Counted from the first letter of the stretch, positions 1 through 8,651 are shown. The stretch is DNA of 64,000 bases from Fibrobacter sp. UWB5 (GCF_002210295.1 NZ_MWQH01000001.1:558001-622000); one strand, 5' to 3'. A program made the numbers and translations. The notes: generated by a model from the letters alone, not told the origin.

Positions 1-556
1 CGATAGCCTGCATGCAAATGAGCACGCTTGACTTACCGGGGATTGTGGGAATGTAGGAATGTCCGGCCACCAGTTCAATGCCCGGTTCGAATTCGGCCGT
101 AATGCCCGTGACCCAGGTGGGCTTTACCAGGCAGTCGGCGTCGGTCAGGCACAGAATTTCGCCTTCGCATGCCTCGATCAGCAGCGAAAGCGCATGCTTT
201 TTCGGGCTGACCCCTTCCGGAATCTCTTTGATCGTCAAAACGTGCAGTCTGGGGTTCTTGGCAGCATATTCGGCCAAAATAGCCGGAGTTTCGTCGTCAC
301 TTCGGTCATCGGCCACCCAGACGTCCCATTCGCCACGGTAGTCCTGGGCCAAAACCGAGTCCAAGGTCTCGCGTATGCCGGCCGCCTCATTGCGCGCGGC
401 AATCAAGATGCTCACCTTGGGGGCGGGCTCCACGTCGGAGTTCCCCACGCGCACCGAACCCAGCGCACGGAAGAACCGCGCCTCCAAGACTATATAGAAT
501 AGTCCGAACACAGCCAAAAGGCCGATGACCAGGTATGTGAGCACCGTAAAAAACAT
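1..556 (-). CDS. Membrane-anchored family 2 glycosyltransferase (3' end cut by window edge)
   Basis: 185 codons are visible; the gene runs off the left edge, so its C-terminus is missing. Residues 3-22 form one hydrophobic segment. A GT-A domain follows: VSILIAARNEA near residue 48, an acidic VADDRSDDE stretch near 81 and LTDADC near 138, which carries the DxD-type metal and nucleotide-sugar site. This layout (one N-terminal membrane segment, then GT2) fits processive or lipid-sugar transferases facing the cytoplasm; the acceptor cannot be told. The start is the ATG at 556. It is divergent from the transporter at 701. Confidence 0.8.
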   Translation of the reverse strand, partial: MFFTVLTYLVIGLLAVFGLFYIVLEARFFRALGSVRVGNSDVEPAPKVSILIAARNEAAGIRETLDSVLAQDYRGEWDVWVADDRSDDETPAILAEYAAKNPRLHVLTIKEIPEGVSPKKHALSLLIEACEGEILCLTDADCLVKPTWVTGITAEFEPGIELVAGHSYIPTIPGKSSVLICMQAI

Positions 557-642
557 TTTCCGCGCAAAATTTAGTTCATCGGGGCGGCTTTGGAAAATGA
601 CGCCCGCCAAAATGGCCTTGTTTTTTTGCGCACCTTTCGTTT

Positions 643-693
643 TTGTTCCAAAAACCGCAAAATTATATTTATATTACACACAGGAAAGTGGAG
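643..693 (+). promoter_or_regulatory. Candidate promoter and ribosome binding site of sstT
   Basis: TTGTTC at 643-648 precedes two overlapping TATATT boxes at 664-669 and 670-675, and a purine-rich AGGAAAGTGGAGG lies just before the ATG at 701. The boxes look like a promoter, but the spacing is ambiguous (15 or 21 bases), so this is a weak call. Confidence 0.3.
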
Positions 694-700
694 GCCTGCC

Positions 701-2002
701 ATGAAATTAAACGCATTGGTCAATAAATATAATAGTGCGAACTTGGTGCTCCGCATCGCAATTTCGATTGTGGTGGGTGCGCTCTTGGGCGTGTTTCTGC
801 CGTCGCAAAAATGGATTTCCGAATTCGGCGTGCTCTTTGTAGGCGCGCTTAAGGCCGTGGCGCCGGTACTGGTGTTCATTTTGATTATCTGTTCCCTTGC
901 CAATGGCAAGTCCCGCTTGGACCGTCGTTTTGTCCGCGTGGTTGCCCTATACCTGGTGGGTACGCTGCTAGCGTCCTTTGTCGCCGTGGGGTCGAGCATC
1001 ATGTTCCCGCAGAATCTAGAGTTGAATGTGTCGGCCGACGTTTCGACCGTGCCGACCGATATTTACGAAATCTTGCATAATTTGTTGGTGAATGCGGTGT
1101 CGAATCCGTTTGCGTCTATTTCCGATGCGAACTATATCGGTATTCTGGTTTGGGCTGCCTTTATGGGTTTTGCTATCAAGAAGATTGCAAGTCCGGTGAC
1201 GTTTACCGTGCTGCAGGATGTGTCGAATGCGGTTTCGATGGTGGTTCGCTGGATTATCAATTTGGCCCCGCTCGGTATCATGGGTATTATGTATACCTCG
1301 GTTTCTACGAACGGAATCGGAATTTTCAAGACTTATGGTTCGCTCATTCTGGTTCTGGTGGGAACCATGCTTTTCGTGATGCTTGTTGTGGTGCCGGCTC
1401 TTGTAGGACTTGTGTTGCGGCATGACCCGTATCCGCTGGTGCTCAAGTGCCTCAAGAGCAGTGCCGTTACGGCCTTCTTTACCCGCAGTTCCGCCGCGAA
1501 CATTCCCGTGAACATGGCGCTTTGTAAAAGGCTCGGGCTCGACCGCGAATTTTATTCTGTGTCTATTCCGCTGGGTGCTACCATCAATATGAGCGGCGCG
1601 GCGATTACCATTACGGTGATGGCGCTTGCTACGGTGCATACCCTCGGAGTGCCGGTCACATTAACCTCGACTTTGATCGTTTGCTTGCTTGCAACCATTG
1701 GCGCCTGCGGTACTAGCGGTGTGGCGGGCGGTTCGCTCCTCTTGATTCCTCTGGCATGCGCTCCCTTCGGCATTTCGACCGACATTGCCATGCAGGTGGT
1801 GGCGATCGGCTTTATCATCGGCGTGATTCAAGACAGTATGGAAACGGCCCTGAACTCAACGACGGATGCCATCTTCACGGCGACAGCCGAATACGCCGCC
1901 TGGCGTAAGCAGGGCAAGCCCTTGCCCAAGGAATTGTTCCACGAGCATAAGGCCGAAGAACATGAATCTGAGGATCACGAAACCGAAGAACATGATGCAT
2001 AA
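701..2002 (+). CDS. sstT: Serine/threonine:Na+ symporter SstT
   Basis: A 433-residue member of the dicarboxylate/amino acid:cation symporter family, very close to E. coli SstT, which imports serine and threonine with sodium. Family blocks are clear: LFVGALKAVAPVLV near residue 45, SNPFASISDANYIGILVWA near 130, FFTRSSAANIPVNMALCKRL near 260 and SIPLGATINMSGAAITITV near 285, the last two forming the re-entrant loop and substrate/Na+ site. The ATG at 701 is preceded by a good Shine-Dalgarno; the frame is open further upstream but without a better start. The C-terminus carries an extra His/Glu-rich tail (about 20 residues) not found in E. coli SstT; a metal-binding role would be a guess. Confidence 0.93.
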   Translation: MKLNALVNKYNSANLVLRIAISIVVGALLGVFLPSQKWISEFGVLFVGALKAVAPVLVFILIICSLANGKSRLDRRFVRVVALYLVGTLLASFVAVGSSIMFPQNLELNVSADVSTVPTDIYEILHNLLVNAVSNPFASISDANYIGILVWAAFMGFAIKKIASPVTFTVLQDVSNAVSMVVRWIINLAPLGIMGIMYTSVSTNGIGIFKTYGSLILVLVGTMLFVMLVVVPALVGLVLRHDPYPLVLKCLKSSAVTAFFTRSSAANIPVNMALCKRLGLDREFYSVSIPLGATINMSGAAITITVMALATVHTLGVPVTLTSTLIVCLLATIGACGTSGVAGGSLLLIPLACAPFGISTDIAMQVVAIGFIIGVIQDSMETALNSTTDAIFTATAEYAAWRKQGKPLPKELFHEHKAEEHESEDHETEEHDA

Positions 2003-2032
2003 AAAATCGCGCCTGTTGGGGCGCGATTCTTG
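2003..2032 (-). terminator. Intrinsic terminator between sstT and yhhQ
   Basis: AATCGCGCC (2005-2013) pairs with GGCGCGATT (2020-2028). Read on the minus strand the stem is followed by TTTTTT, so it ends the queF-yhhQ transcript; the same stem probably also stops sstT transcription. Confidence 0.75.
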
Positions 2033-2059
2033 TATTGAGATTTTCGATATTCTTTATAA

Positions 2060-2770
2060 TTAGTCTTTCAGCAATTCCGGGTGCTTTTCGGAAATGCGGC
2101 GTGCGAGGTACACGAACGGGGTGTCCATCAGCGATGTCACGATAAAGATTCCGTAACCGAAGACCAGGATTTCGCCAATCGTATTCCACGGGAACACGCC
2201 GGCGAAGGCCAACAGGTTGAACACGACTACGTTGATCAGCTGGCTAATGAGCGTCGAGCCGTTGTTACGCAGCCACAAGAAGCTCTTCTTTTCGCCGAAC
2301 TTGTTTTCGGTCCATTTCCACCAGGCATGGTAGGCCCACACGTCGAACATTTCGCAAATGGCGTAGGCGAACAGGCTGGCTAGCATCACGCGGGGGGTGT
2401 TGGCGAACACGGTGCGGATCGGTTCTGCCATGGTGTCGCCGGCAGCCGGAATGTACAGGAACCAGCTCTGCGAAATCAGAATGAAGGTCACGTTGGCGAG
2501 AATGCCGATTTTAACGCAGCGGCTTGCTTCTTTCTTGCCGTAAATTTCACTCATGATATCGGTGGCGAGGAATGTCGAGGCGAAAATCACGTTGCCGAGC
2601 GTGGTGTCGAGCCCGAAGGCGTGCACCAGAATCAGGACTTCGATGTTGGCGGCAATGGTGCAAATCACCGTCCAGGCGAAAATGCCCTGCTTGCCGAAGA
2701 AGCGGAAAAAGGCGACGAGGCCGCCGAAGAATACAAAGATAGAGGCGATAAGGATGATTTCGTTCTGCAT
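2060..2770 (-). CDS. yhhQ: Queuosine precursor transporter (YhhQ/VUT family)
   Basis: A 236-residue polytopic membrane protein of the DUF165/VUT family, whose E. coli member YhhQ imports the queuosine precursors preQ0/preQ1. Signature stretches: STFLATDIMSEIYGKKEA near residue 85, the FAYAICEMFDVWAYHAWW segment near 135 and the conserved LRNNGSTLISQLINVVVF block near 167. About six hydrophobic segments are visible. The ATG is preceded by GGGGGAAA. It lies 15 bases downstream of queF in the same direction, so salvage and synthesis of the same precursor are linked. Confidence 0.9.
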   Translation of the reverse strand: MQNEIILIASIFVFFGGLVAFFRFFGKQGIFAWTVICTIAANIEVLILVHAFGLDTTLGNVIFASTFLATDIMSEIYGKKEASRCVKIGILANVTFILISQSWFLYIPAAGDTMAEPIRTVFANTPRVMLASLFAYAICEMFDVWAYHAWWKWTENKFGEKKSFLWLRNNGSTLISQLINVVVFNLLAFAGVFPWNTIGEILVFGYGIFIVTSLMDTPFVYLARRISEKHPELLKD

Positions 2771-2785
2771 GATTTCCCCCAGGGT

Positions 2786-3262
2786 TTAGTGTCTTCTGTC
2801 GATTGCGGTGAACAGGCGGCTCTTGGCGAGCGCTTCGAATTCGGTACCCGGTTTGCCGTAGTTGGCAAACGGGTAAAGCGAAATACCGCCGCGGGGCATA
2901 AAGATGCCTTCGACTTCGATGTACTTGGGGTCAAGCAGCTTGACCAAGTCCTTCATGATGATGTTCACGCAGTCTTCGTGAAAGTCTCCGTGATTGCGGA
3001 ACGAGAACATGTAAAGCTTTAAGGACTTGGATTCTACCAGATACTGGTCCGGAATGTAGTTGATCTTGATTTCGGCAAAGTCCGGCTGGCCGGTTTTCGG
3101 GCAAAGGCTCGTAAATTCCGGGCAGTTGAAGGTGACCATGTAGTCGTTACCCGGATGCTTGTTCGGGAACTTTTCAAGGACTTCGGGACTGTAGGTGGTC
3201 TTGTATTGCGTCTTGTTGTTGCCGAGCAACGTGACGCCTTCGAGTTCAGATTCTGAACGCAT
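2786..3262 (-). CDS. queF: NADPH-dependent 7-cyano-7-deazaguanine (preQ0) reductase QueF
   Basis: 158 residues, the usual size of the short (unimodular) QueF class. The enzyme reduces the nitrile of preQ0 to the amine preQ1 in queuosine biosynthesis. Key elements are visible: the catalytic Cys in [14 protein letters not shown] (near residue 54), the QueF signature [20 protein letters not shown] (near 77-96), which binds substrate and NADPH, and the downstream [11 protein letters not shown]. The start ATG at 3262 has AGGAG seven bases upstream. First gene of a two-gene unit with yhhQ. Confidence 0.95.
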   Translation of the reverse strand: MRSESELEGVTLLGNNKTQYKTTYSPEVLEKFPNKHPGNDYMVTFNCPEFTSLCPKTGQPDFAEIKINYIPDQYLVESKSLKLYMFSFRNHGDFHEDCVNIIMKDLVKLLDPKYIEVEGIFMPRGGISLYPFANYGKPGTEFEALAKSRLFTAIDRRH

Positions 3263-3283
3263 AAAGTCTCCTAGTTTTGTTTA

Positions 3284-3316
3284 AAGTCAGGATGGGTTTC
3301 GAACTGACCGACCCAA
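3284..3316 (-). promoter_or_regulatory. Possible H-type pseudoknot in the queF leader (preQ1 riboswitch candidate)
   Basis: On the minus strand, TGGGT (3315-3311) can pair with ACCCA (3297-3293), and GGTCAG (3309-3304) with CTGACT (3290-3285). The order of the half-stems is that of an H-type pseudoknot. It is followed by an A-rich stretch, then CTAGGAG containing the ribosome binding site (AGGAG, 3272-3268). PreQ1-I riboswitches have the same topology and an A-rich tail and often sit before queuosine genes. The primary sequence is not a clear match to the consensus, so the call is tentative. Confidence 0.3.
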
Positions 3317-3426
3317 AGATAGAAAATTATCCAATATTCCAAAGGGTTGTTGGGTTGAGCGTAAGTTGTTGAGACTCCGTGAGTTAACAATTTCGCTACA
3401 ATAAACTTACAGAGAATGGGGCTGTT

Positions 3427-3456
3427 TTGACACTCAGCTGTCATCGGAATTATCTA
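3427..3456 (+). promoter_or_regulatory. Candidate sigma-70-like promoter of tex
   Basis: A perfect TTGACA at 3427-3432 is followed after 18 bases by TATCTA at 3451-3456. The resulting leader would be about 100 bases. Supported by motif only. Confidence 0.35.
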
Positions 3457-3565
3457 TATTCCCCTTACCTTTGGAAAATTCCCGGGGTACCTCGCACTGC
3501 GGTGCTGGGTTGAACTTAGGGCTTTAAGACCCTCAAACCGAAATATATAACGGAAACTACATATT

Positions 3566-5965
3566 ATGGATTTTTCTGCAATTATTGCCGAAGAGCTTAA
3601 CCTTGAAGTATGGCGCGTCGCCAAGGCGCTCGAACTGATGGACCAGGGTGGTACCATCCCCTTTATCGCCCGTTACCGTAAAGACCAGACGGGTACACTG
3701 AACGAAATTGAACTGCGCGACATCAGCCACCGTCGCGACTACCTGCAAGAACTGGTAGACCGTAAAGAAACGATTCTCAAGAGCATCGAAGAACAGGGCA
3801 AGCTCACGCCCGAACTCAAGGCACAGATCGAAGCCTGTAAAGATAAGACTCTCCTCGAAGATATTTACGCCCCTTACAAGCCCAAGAAGCGCACCCGCGC
3901 CACGGCCGCCAAGGAACTGGGCCTCGAACCTTTGGCCCGCCTGATGTGGGCACAGGAAGAAACCGGCAACACCGCAGAACAGATTGCCCTGATTTACCTG
4001 TCCGAAGAAAAGGGCCTTGCCGACCCGAAGGCTGCCCTCAAGGGTGCCGCCGACATTTTGGCCGAAGAAGTGGCCGACAACACCGAATTCCGTCAGTACC
4101 TGCGTAACAAGATGGAAAAGACCGGTGTCATGATTTCCAAGGTCAAGAAGGACTTCGAAGGCCAGGAAACCAAGTTCAAGGATTACTACGACTACAGCGA
4201 ACAGGTGTCCAAGATCCCGAGCCACCGTATGCTGGCTCTCCGCCGCGGCGAAAAGGAAAAGGTGCTCCGCCTTTCTATCGAAGTGCCGAACGAAGAAATG
4301 ATCGGCTACCTCAAGCAGCAGATTATCAAGGGCAACACCACTTGGACTCCGTATCTGGAAGCCATGTGCCAGGATGCCTGGGAACGCCTGCTCCAGCCGA
4401 GTATGGAAAGCGAAGTGCGCCTGATGCTCAAGGACGCCGCCGAAGAAGAAGCTTTCAAGGTGTTCAGCAAGAACCTGCAGGACGTTTTGCTCGCCGCTCC
4501 GGCCGGCCACAAGGCTGTGCTCGCTCTCGACCCGGGTTTCCGTACGGGTTGCAAGGTGGCTGTGCTCGACGAAAACGGCAAGTTCATGGATCACGGCATT
4601 ATCAAGCCCCATGAACCGTGGAACGACAAGGCCGGTGCCGCCGTGTACCTGATGGGCCTTATCGACAAGTACAAGATTGACTTGATTGCAATCGGTAACG
4701 GTACCGCTAGCCGCGAAACGGATGCCTTCTGCGCCGAAATGTCCGCCAAGTTCAAGGGCAAGGTTCCGCCGCGCGTGATCGTTTCTGAAGCAGGTGCATC
4801 TGTGTACAGCGCAAGCATGATTGCTATCCAGGAATTCCCGAAGGAAGATGTGACGACTCGTGGCGCCATTTCGATTGGCCGCCGCTTGCAGGACCCGCTT
4901 GCCGAACTTGTAAAGGTGGACCCGCAGTCTATTGGCGTTGGCCAGTACCAGCACGACGTGAACCAGCGCGAACTCAAGAAGCGCCTGGACGAAGTGGTGG
5001 AAAGCTGCGTGAACATGGTCGGCGTCGACGTGAACAGCGCTTCTGCTCCGCTGCTTTCTCATGTGGCAGGCCTCAGCAATACTTTGTCCGAAGCCATCGT
5101 GAAGTACCGCGAAGAAAACGGTGCTTACGCTAGCCGCGAAGCTTTGAAGAATGTGAAGGGCTTCGGTCCGAAGGCCTTTGAACAGGCCGCAGGCTTTATG
5201 CGCATTCCGGGTGCCGAAAACCCGCTGGATGATTCTGCCGTTCACCCCGAAAACTACGCCCTTGTAGAAAAGATGGCCGAAAAGGCCGGCGTTTCTGTGA
5301 AGGACATGGTGGGTAACGCCGAAGCCGTGAAGGCGATCAACCTCGAAGAATTCCTCTCTGACGAAGTGGGTAAGGCTACTTTGGACGACATCATGAAGGA
5401 ACTCCAGAAGCCGAGCCGTGACCCGCGTAAGGAATTCCGCTATGCCAAATTCGACGACAAGATCCGCACCATTCAGGACCTGATTACGGGTAGCTGGATG
5501 GAAGGTGTCGTGACCAACGTGGCAAACTTTGGTGCCTTCGTGGACATTGGCGTTCACCAGGACGGCCTCGTGCATGTTTCTGAAATCAGCGACAAGTTCG
5601 TAGAAGACGCCAAGACGGTTTTGACCGTGGGCGATATCGTGAAGGTGCGCGTGGTCGCAGTCGATGTGGGTCAGAAGCGCATTAGCCTTTCGATGAAGCA
5701 GGAATCTACCGACGGCGTTGCCGGTGCCGGCGCTAATGGCCCGCGTGGCCAGCGCGCAGGCGGTAACCGCGGCGGATTCGGTGGCCACGGCCGCGATGGT
5801 CGCGGCAATGCCCGCCCGCAGGGCGGCATCCAGGGCCATGCAACGCTTGCGGACCTCAAGGCAAAAATCGCCGGCAAGGACCGCCCGGGTGCAGCTCCGA
5901 AGAAGACGAACGCCATGCCCGGCAAGATGAGCGCCCTTCTGAAGAACTTTAAAAAAGGCATGTAG
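3566..5965 (+). CDS. tex: Tex family RNA-binding transcription accessory protein
   Basis: 799 residues, the normal Tex/YhgF length. Tex proteins bind nucleic acid and are linked to transcription and ribosome function. Domains in order: helical N-terminal region (1-300), YqgF/RNase H-like fold starting at AVLALDPGFRTGCKVA (about 315), helix-hairpin-helix repeats around GLSNTLSEAIVKYREENG and NVKGFGPKAFEQAAGF (about 500-550), and a C-terminal S1 RNA-binding domain (about 641-711: MEGVVTNVANFGAFVDIGV). After S1 comes a Gly/Arg-rich tail (about 720-765), probably a further RNA contact. It is a single-gene unit with its own promoter candidate and terminator; codon use is strongly biased, as in highly expressed genes. 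Confidence 0.95.
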   Translation: MDFSAIIAEELNLEVWRVAKALELMDQGGTIPFIARYRKDQTGTLNEIELRDISHRRDYLQELVDRKETILKSIEEQGKLTPELKAQIEACKDKTLLEDIYAPYKPKKRTRATAAKELGLEPLARLMWAQEETGNTAEQIALIYLSEEKGLADPKAALKGAADILAEEVADNTEFRQYLRNKMEKTGVMISKVKKDFEGQETKFKDYYDYSEQVSKIPSHRMLALRRGEKEKVLRLSIEVPNEEMIGYLKQQIIKGNTTWTPYLEAMCQDAWERLLQPSMESEVRLMLKDAAEEEAFKVFSKNLQDVLLAAPAGHKAVLALDPGFRTGCKVAVLDENGKFMDHGIIKPHEPWNDKAGAAVYLMGLIDKYKIDLIAIGNGTASRETDAFCAEMSAKFKGKVPPRVIVSEAGASVYSASMIAIQEFPKEDVTTRGAISIGRRLQDPLAELVKVDPQSIGVGQYQHDVNQRELKKRLDEVVESCVNMVGVDVNSASAPLLSHVAGLSNTLSEAIVKYREENGAYASREALKNVKGFGPKAFEQAAGFMRIPGAENPLDDSAVHPENYALVEKMAEKAGVSVKDMVGNAEAVKAINLEEFLSDEVGKATLDDIMKELQKPSRDPRKEFRYAKFDDKIRTIQDLITGSWMEGVVTNVANFGAFVDIGVHQDGLVHVSEISDKFVEDAKTVLTVGDIVKVRVVAVDVGQKRISLSMKQESTDGVAGAGANGPRGQRAGGNRGGFGGHGRDGRGNARPQGGIQGHATLADLKAKIAGKDRPGAAPKKTNAMPGKMSALLKNFKKGM

Positions 5966-5977
5966 TTCCTAATTGTC

Positions 5978-6005
5978 ATGGCGGCCTCCGAGCCGCCATC
6001 TCCTT
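5978..6005 (+). terminator. Intrinsic terminator after tex
   Basis: ATGGCGGC (5978-5985) pairs with GCCGCCAT (5992-5999), followed by CTCCTTTT. The hairpin begins 12 bases after the tex stop codon. It also carries the 3' tail of the dispersed repeat noted elsewhere. Confidence 0.65.
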
Positions 6006-6017
6006 TTACGGCTTTCC
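6000..6017 (+). repeat. 18-base repeat copy 1 (paired with 8652-8669)
   Basis: CTCCTTTTACGGCTTTCC occurs identically here and at 8652-8669. In both places it follows a palindromic region just after a gene, so it appears to be the right-hand tail of a dispersed intergenic element. Confidence 0.6.
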
Positions 6018-6052
6018 AAAACGCTTGCATTTCTCATTGCAAGCGTTTCTTA
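6018..6052 (+). terminator. Second strong hairpin downstream of tex
   Basis: AAACGCTTGCA (6019-6029) pairs perfectly with TGCAAGCGTTT (6038-6048), an 11-base-pair stem with an eight-base loop followed by CTTAT. It could be a backup terminator for tex. Confidence 0.5.
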
Positions 6053-6302
6053 TATGGGGGGCGTTACGGGGGGGTGTCCCCCGTTAGAGAGGGTAACGAT
6101 AGACACGGCGAAAGCCTGGCTAGAGTTAGGGGGAGGCTTTCCCCTTTTGACATGTGTAAACTTTTCTTATGATTTCCTTTGCGGCACGATTCGTCTCGGT
6201 TGTGTGACGAACATCAAAATATGCCCCTTAAGAGTCGTTGAGGGCGTGTAAAAATTTTCTCGGGCTATTGCCTGGTGTGTAAAAATTATTTATTTTAGGG
6301 TT

Positions 6303-7145
6303 ATGTGTATTGCGCTAGAACATCTGTTTGATTACGACGACTTCCGCAAGTTCCTGCAAGACTACTTTGAGGAACAGAAAAAAATGCGGGCCGTCTTTTC
6401 GCACCGATTCTTCGCGGCGAAGGCGGGTTTCAGCAGTTCGTCTTACTGCCTGAACGTCATCCGCGGGCGCTTTAACCTCACGCCAAAGTCTATCGAAAAA
6501 ATCGCGAAGGCGATGGATTTCGAACCGTTGCAGAAGGCGTATTTCGAGGCCCTGGTGCAGTACAACCAGGCCCAGCAGGTTAACGAGCGCGAAAACGCCT
6601 GGGAACAGATTGTCCAGATCCGCAAACAAATCGAATTTACACACGTGACTACTCGTGAACAGGCCTACTTTAGCAAGTGGTACTATCCGGTGGTCCGCGA
6701 AATGGCGGTGAACGCCGACTGGCACGACGACTACATGGTGCTGGCCCGCATGCTCACTCCGCAGATCACGACCGAAGAGGCCCGCGACGCTGTCAAGAAA
6801 CTTCTGGAATGGAATTTGATCAAGAAGGTGGGCGACCATTACGAAGAGACTTCGCAAATGCTCGATGCCGCCGAGATTCCGCCGATTTCTTTGCGCCAGA
6901 TCCGCCGCGAATATATTCAGCACGCCATCGGTGCCGTGGAATCCATGCCCAAGAACGAACGTTTTGCCGCGTTCACCACCTTGGCCATGAGCGAAAGTTC
7001 TTATAATTACGCTGTTGAAGTTCTTGAAGACGCCCGCAAGAAGATTATTGCGAAGGCGGCGAACGATCCCAATGTGGAGCGAGTTTACGAGATGATGCTT
7101 GTGGCGTTCCCGATGAGTAAGAAGATTGAAAAGGAGGCAAAATAA
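6303..7145 (+). CDS. TIGR02147 family protein (DUF4423), Fibrobacter-type regulator
   Basis: 280 residues, the usual size of TIGR02147, a paralogous family first defined in Fibrobacter succinogenes. The N-terminus begins with LFDYDDFRKFLQDYFEEQKK and SHRFFAAKAGFSSSSYCLNVIRGRFNLT (about 8-60), which resembles a helix-turn-helix: resistance to repression and DNA contacts are inferred, not shown. The rest is the helical DUF4423 region with KLLEWNLIKKVGDHYE near 168, a winged-helix-like stretch. The family is thought to be regulatory but its target is unknown. Its stop codon overlaps the start of the lipoprotein gene (TAATG), so the two are translated together. Start chosen: ATG 6303 with AGGG before it. 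Confidence 0.8.
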   Translation: MCIALEHLFDYDDFRKFLQDYFEEQKKMRAVFSHRFFAAKAGFSSSSYCLNVIRGRFNLTPKSIEKIAKAMDFEPLQKAYFEALVQYNQAQQVNERENAWEQIVQIRKQIEFTHVTTREQAYFSKWYYPVVREMAVNADWHDDYMVLARMLTPQITTEEARDAVKKLLEWNLIKKVGDHYEETSQMLDAAEIPPISLRQIRREYIQHAIGAVESMPKNERFAAFTTLAMSESSYNYAVEVLEDARKKIIAKAANDPNVERVYEMMLVAFPMSKKIEKEAK

Positions 7146-8566
7146 TGGATACTTTGTTCAAATATGCCTCTGGTGTGGCTTTAGCCATTTTTGCTATTGG
7201 TCTGAGTTCCTGCTCCAAGACAGAGAATGTTGCCGGTGGCGTGACTGATATTGGTAACTCCGTTGCGCAGGGCATTGTGGTGACCGAGGCGAACCAGCCT
7301 GTGGCCCGCGCCCGCGTGGTGGCTTATTACGACAACTGGGATAAGACCTCCATCGAAGATTCCGTGGTGGTGGAAGCCGACAACAACGGCATTTTCAGCT
7401 TGAAGTTTGACAGCACGCGCTCTGTGGTGATTTATGCCGAAAACGGTTCTGAATCCGGCCTTTCCCGCATTCAGAAAGGTGGCGATGCCCTTGTGATGGT
7501 GGGTCACCCGCGCAGACTTGAAAGTCGCGTCGCCAAGGCCAAGTCCGGCTACATGCGCATTGTGGGCCGTAGCGATGTCGCGGCCGTCAAGTCCGATGGT
7601 TCGTTTGCATTCGACGCGATGCCCGTGGGCGAAATCTCGCTGGTGTATGTGGAAAGCGATCAGTCGCAGGCCCGTTTAAACTTCATGACGGCTGTCGCGG
7701 GCGACACGCTCAAGATTCCGTCTCTCGAAAACAAGAACGAGGGCTGGCTCACGATTTCGGATTACCACTACTATAGTGGCGCCGCTTACGGTGGCATTAT
7801 GGTGAATGTGCCCGATGGTATTTCTGTTCCGCAGGATACCGCTACGCCGGAACCGGTGGTGCCTGACACCACTGCAAAAGATACTACCGCTGTCGATACC
7901 ACGGAAGAACTTGCGATATCCTTGAACCTCCACATGGATGGCTCCGATAGCGTAGCTAAGGTCTATAACAATGACGGCTCGGTCGCCGATTCCGTGAACT
8001 ACGTGGAAGGTGTGTCGGGCAAGGGCATTCTGCTCAAGGTCGGTCAGTTCGTCGAAGTGGGTGATATTGACCCCTGTGCAGGTGACTTTACCATGAGCGC
8101 ATGGACCAAGTGGAGCGGTTACCGTGGCGATGGCATTTACCAGCTCCTCTTTGCAGAACGTGAAGACTGGATGACCGGATTGTCCAGGTTCCAGCTGCAG
8201 TATGAATTTATGACGAGTTCCTTTGTTGCCGTGGGCGATGGCATGGACTTGTCGGGCTATGGCTATGCATGGCTTGCCAAGGGCAATGTCGAACGTGGTG
8301 GCACGCTGCCTATGAATGAATGGTCGCTGCTGGTGCTCGTTAACGAAGGTGGCAAACTGTACTTCTACATTAACGGCGAACTCGTGAGCAACAAGGCCGG
8401 TGTCCCGTTTACGCCCAAGGAAGTTGCAGCCCCGCTGCCGTTCCGTATTGGTGGTTCCGAAGTGCCGAACGACACTTGGAATGGCGCCATCGACGAAGTC
8501 AAGATTGAATCGGTCGCCCGCTCCGCTGAATGGGTCAAAGCCGAATACGAAAAATACGCAAAATAG
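7145..8566 (+). CDS. Lipoprotein with LamG/concanavalin-A-like domain
   Basis: 473 residues. A lipoprotein signal is visible: hydrophobic segment then LSSC with Cys near residue 23, so it is probably lipid-anchored. Next comes a carboxypeptidase-regulatory-like beta region (about 35-110: VTEANQPVARARVVAYYDN, then NNGIFSLKF), a second small beta region, a Thr/Pro/Asp-rich linker (about 235-257, repeated DTT), and a C-terminal LamG-like lectin fold (about 258-470: FTMSAWTKWSG, LYFYINGELV, WNGAIDEVKI). Similar architectures decorate Fibrobacter surface proteins; sugar binding is likely but the ligand is unknown. Translationally coupled to the TIGR02147 gene, with AAGGAGG before the start. Confidence 0.8.
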   Translation: MDTLFKYASGVALAIFAIGLSSCSKTENVAGGVTDIGNSVAQGIVVTEANQPVARARVVAYYDNWDKTSIEDSVVVEADNNGIFSLKFDSTRSVVIYAENGSESGLSRIQKGGDALVMVGHPRRLESRVAKAKSGYMRIVGRSDVAAVKSDGSFAFDAMPVGEISLVYVESDQSQARLNFMTAVAGDTLKIPSLENKNEGWLTISDYHYYSGAAYGGIMVNVPDGISVPQDTATPEPVVPDTTAKDTTAVDTTEELAISLNLHMDGSDSVAKVYNNDGSVADSVNYVEGVSGKGILLKVGQFVEVGDIDPCAGDFTMSAWTKWSGYRGDGIYQLLFAEREDWMTGLSRFQLQYEFMTSSFVAVGDGMDLSGYGYAWLAKGNVERGGTLPMNEWSLLVLVNEGGKLYFYINGELVSNKAGVPFTPKEVAAPLPFRIGGSEVPNDTWNGAIDEVKIESVARSAEWVKAEYEKYAK

Positions 8567-8597
8567 CCCGAATGTCTTCCCGGCCTTAGACCGGTTA

Positions 8598-8631
8598 GTG
8601 GGCACTTGCAATTTATTGCTTATGTGCCCAC
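8598..8631 (+). terminator. Hairpin downstream of the lipoprotein gene
   Basis: GTGGGCAC (8598-8605) pairs with GTGCCCAC (8624-8631) around an AT-rich 18-base loop. It lies 30 bases after the stop. There is no T-tract, so it may be an RNA-stability hairpin rather than a terminator. Confidence 0.35.
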
Positions 8632-8651
8632 AATCCTCGGAACGGGGAGAC

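Larger units (their letters stand above)
3263..3565. other. Intergenic region between divergent queF and tex
   Basis: About 300 bases without a gene. It holds the queF leader described separately and a tex promoter candidate: TTGACA at 3427-3432 with TATCTA at 3451-3456 (18-base spacer). Between them is AT-rich sequence with no further structure recognised. Confidence 0.5.
5966..6302. other. Intergenic region between tex and the TIGR02147 gene
   Basis: Holds the two tex hairpins, then two G runs at 6055-6060 and 6069-6075 that lie outside any gene, then an AT-rich promoter region. GTGTAAAAATT occurs twice in direct orientation at 6246-6256 and 6277-6287 (31-base period), just upstream of the ATG at 6303; this could be a regulator site, but the evidence is only the repetition. 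Confidence 0.4.

Noticed and set aside
3557-5839. A 760-codon open frame on the minus strand opposite tex
   Set aside because: It mirrors tex's biased codons; tex has full family motifs and this frame has none, so it is a shadow.
6055-6075. G runs of six and seven as phase-variation switches
   Set aside because: They lie in an intergenic region more than 200 bases before the next gene, not in a reading frame.
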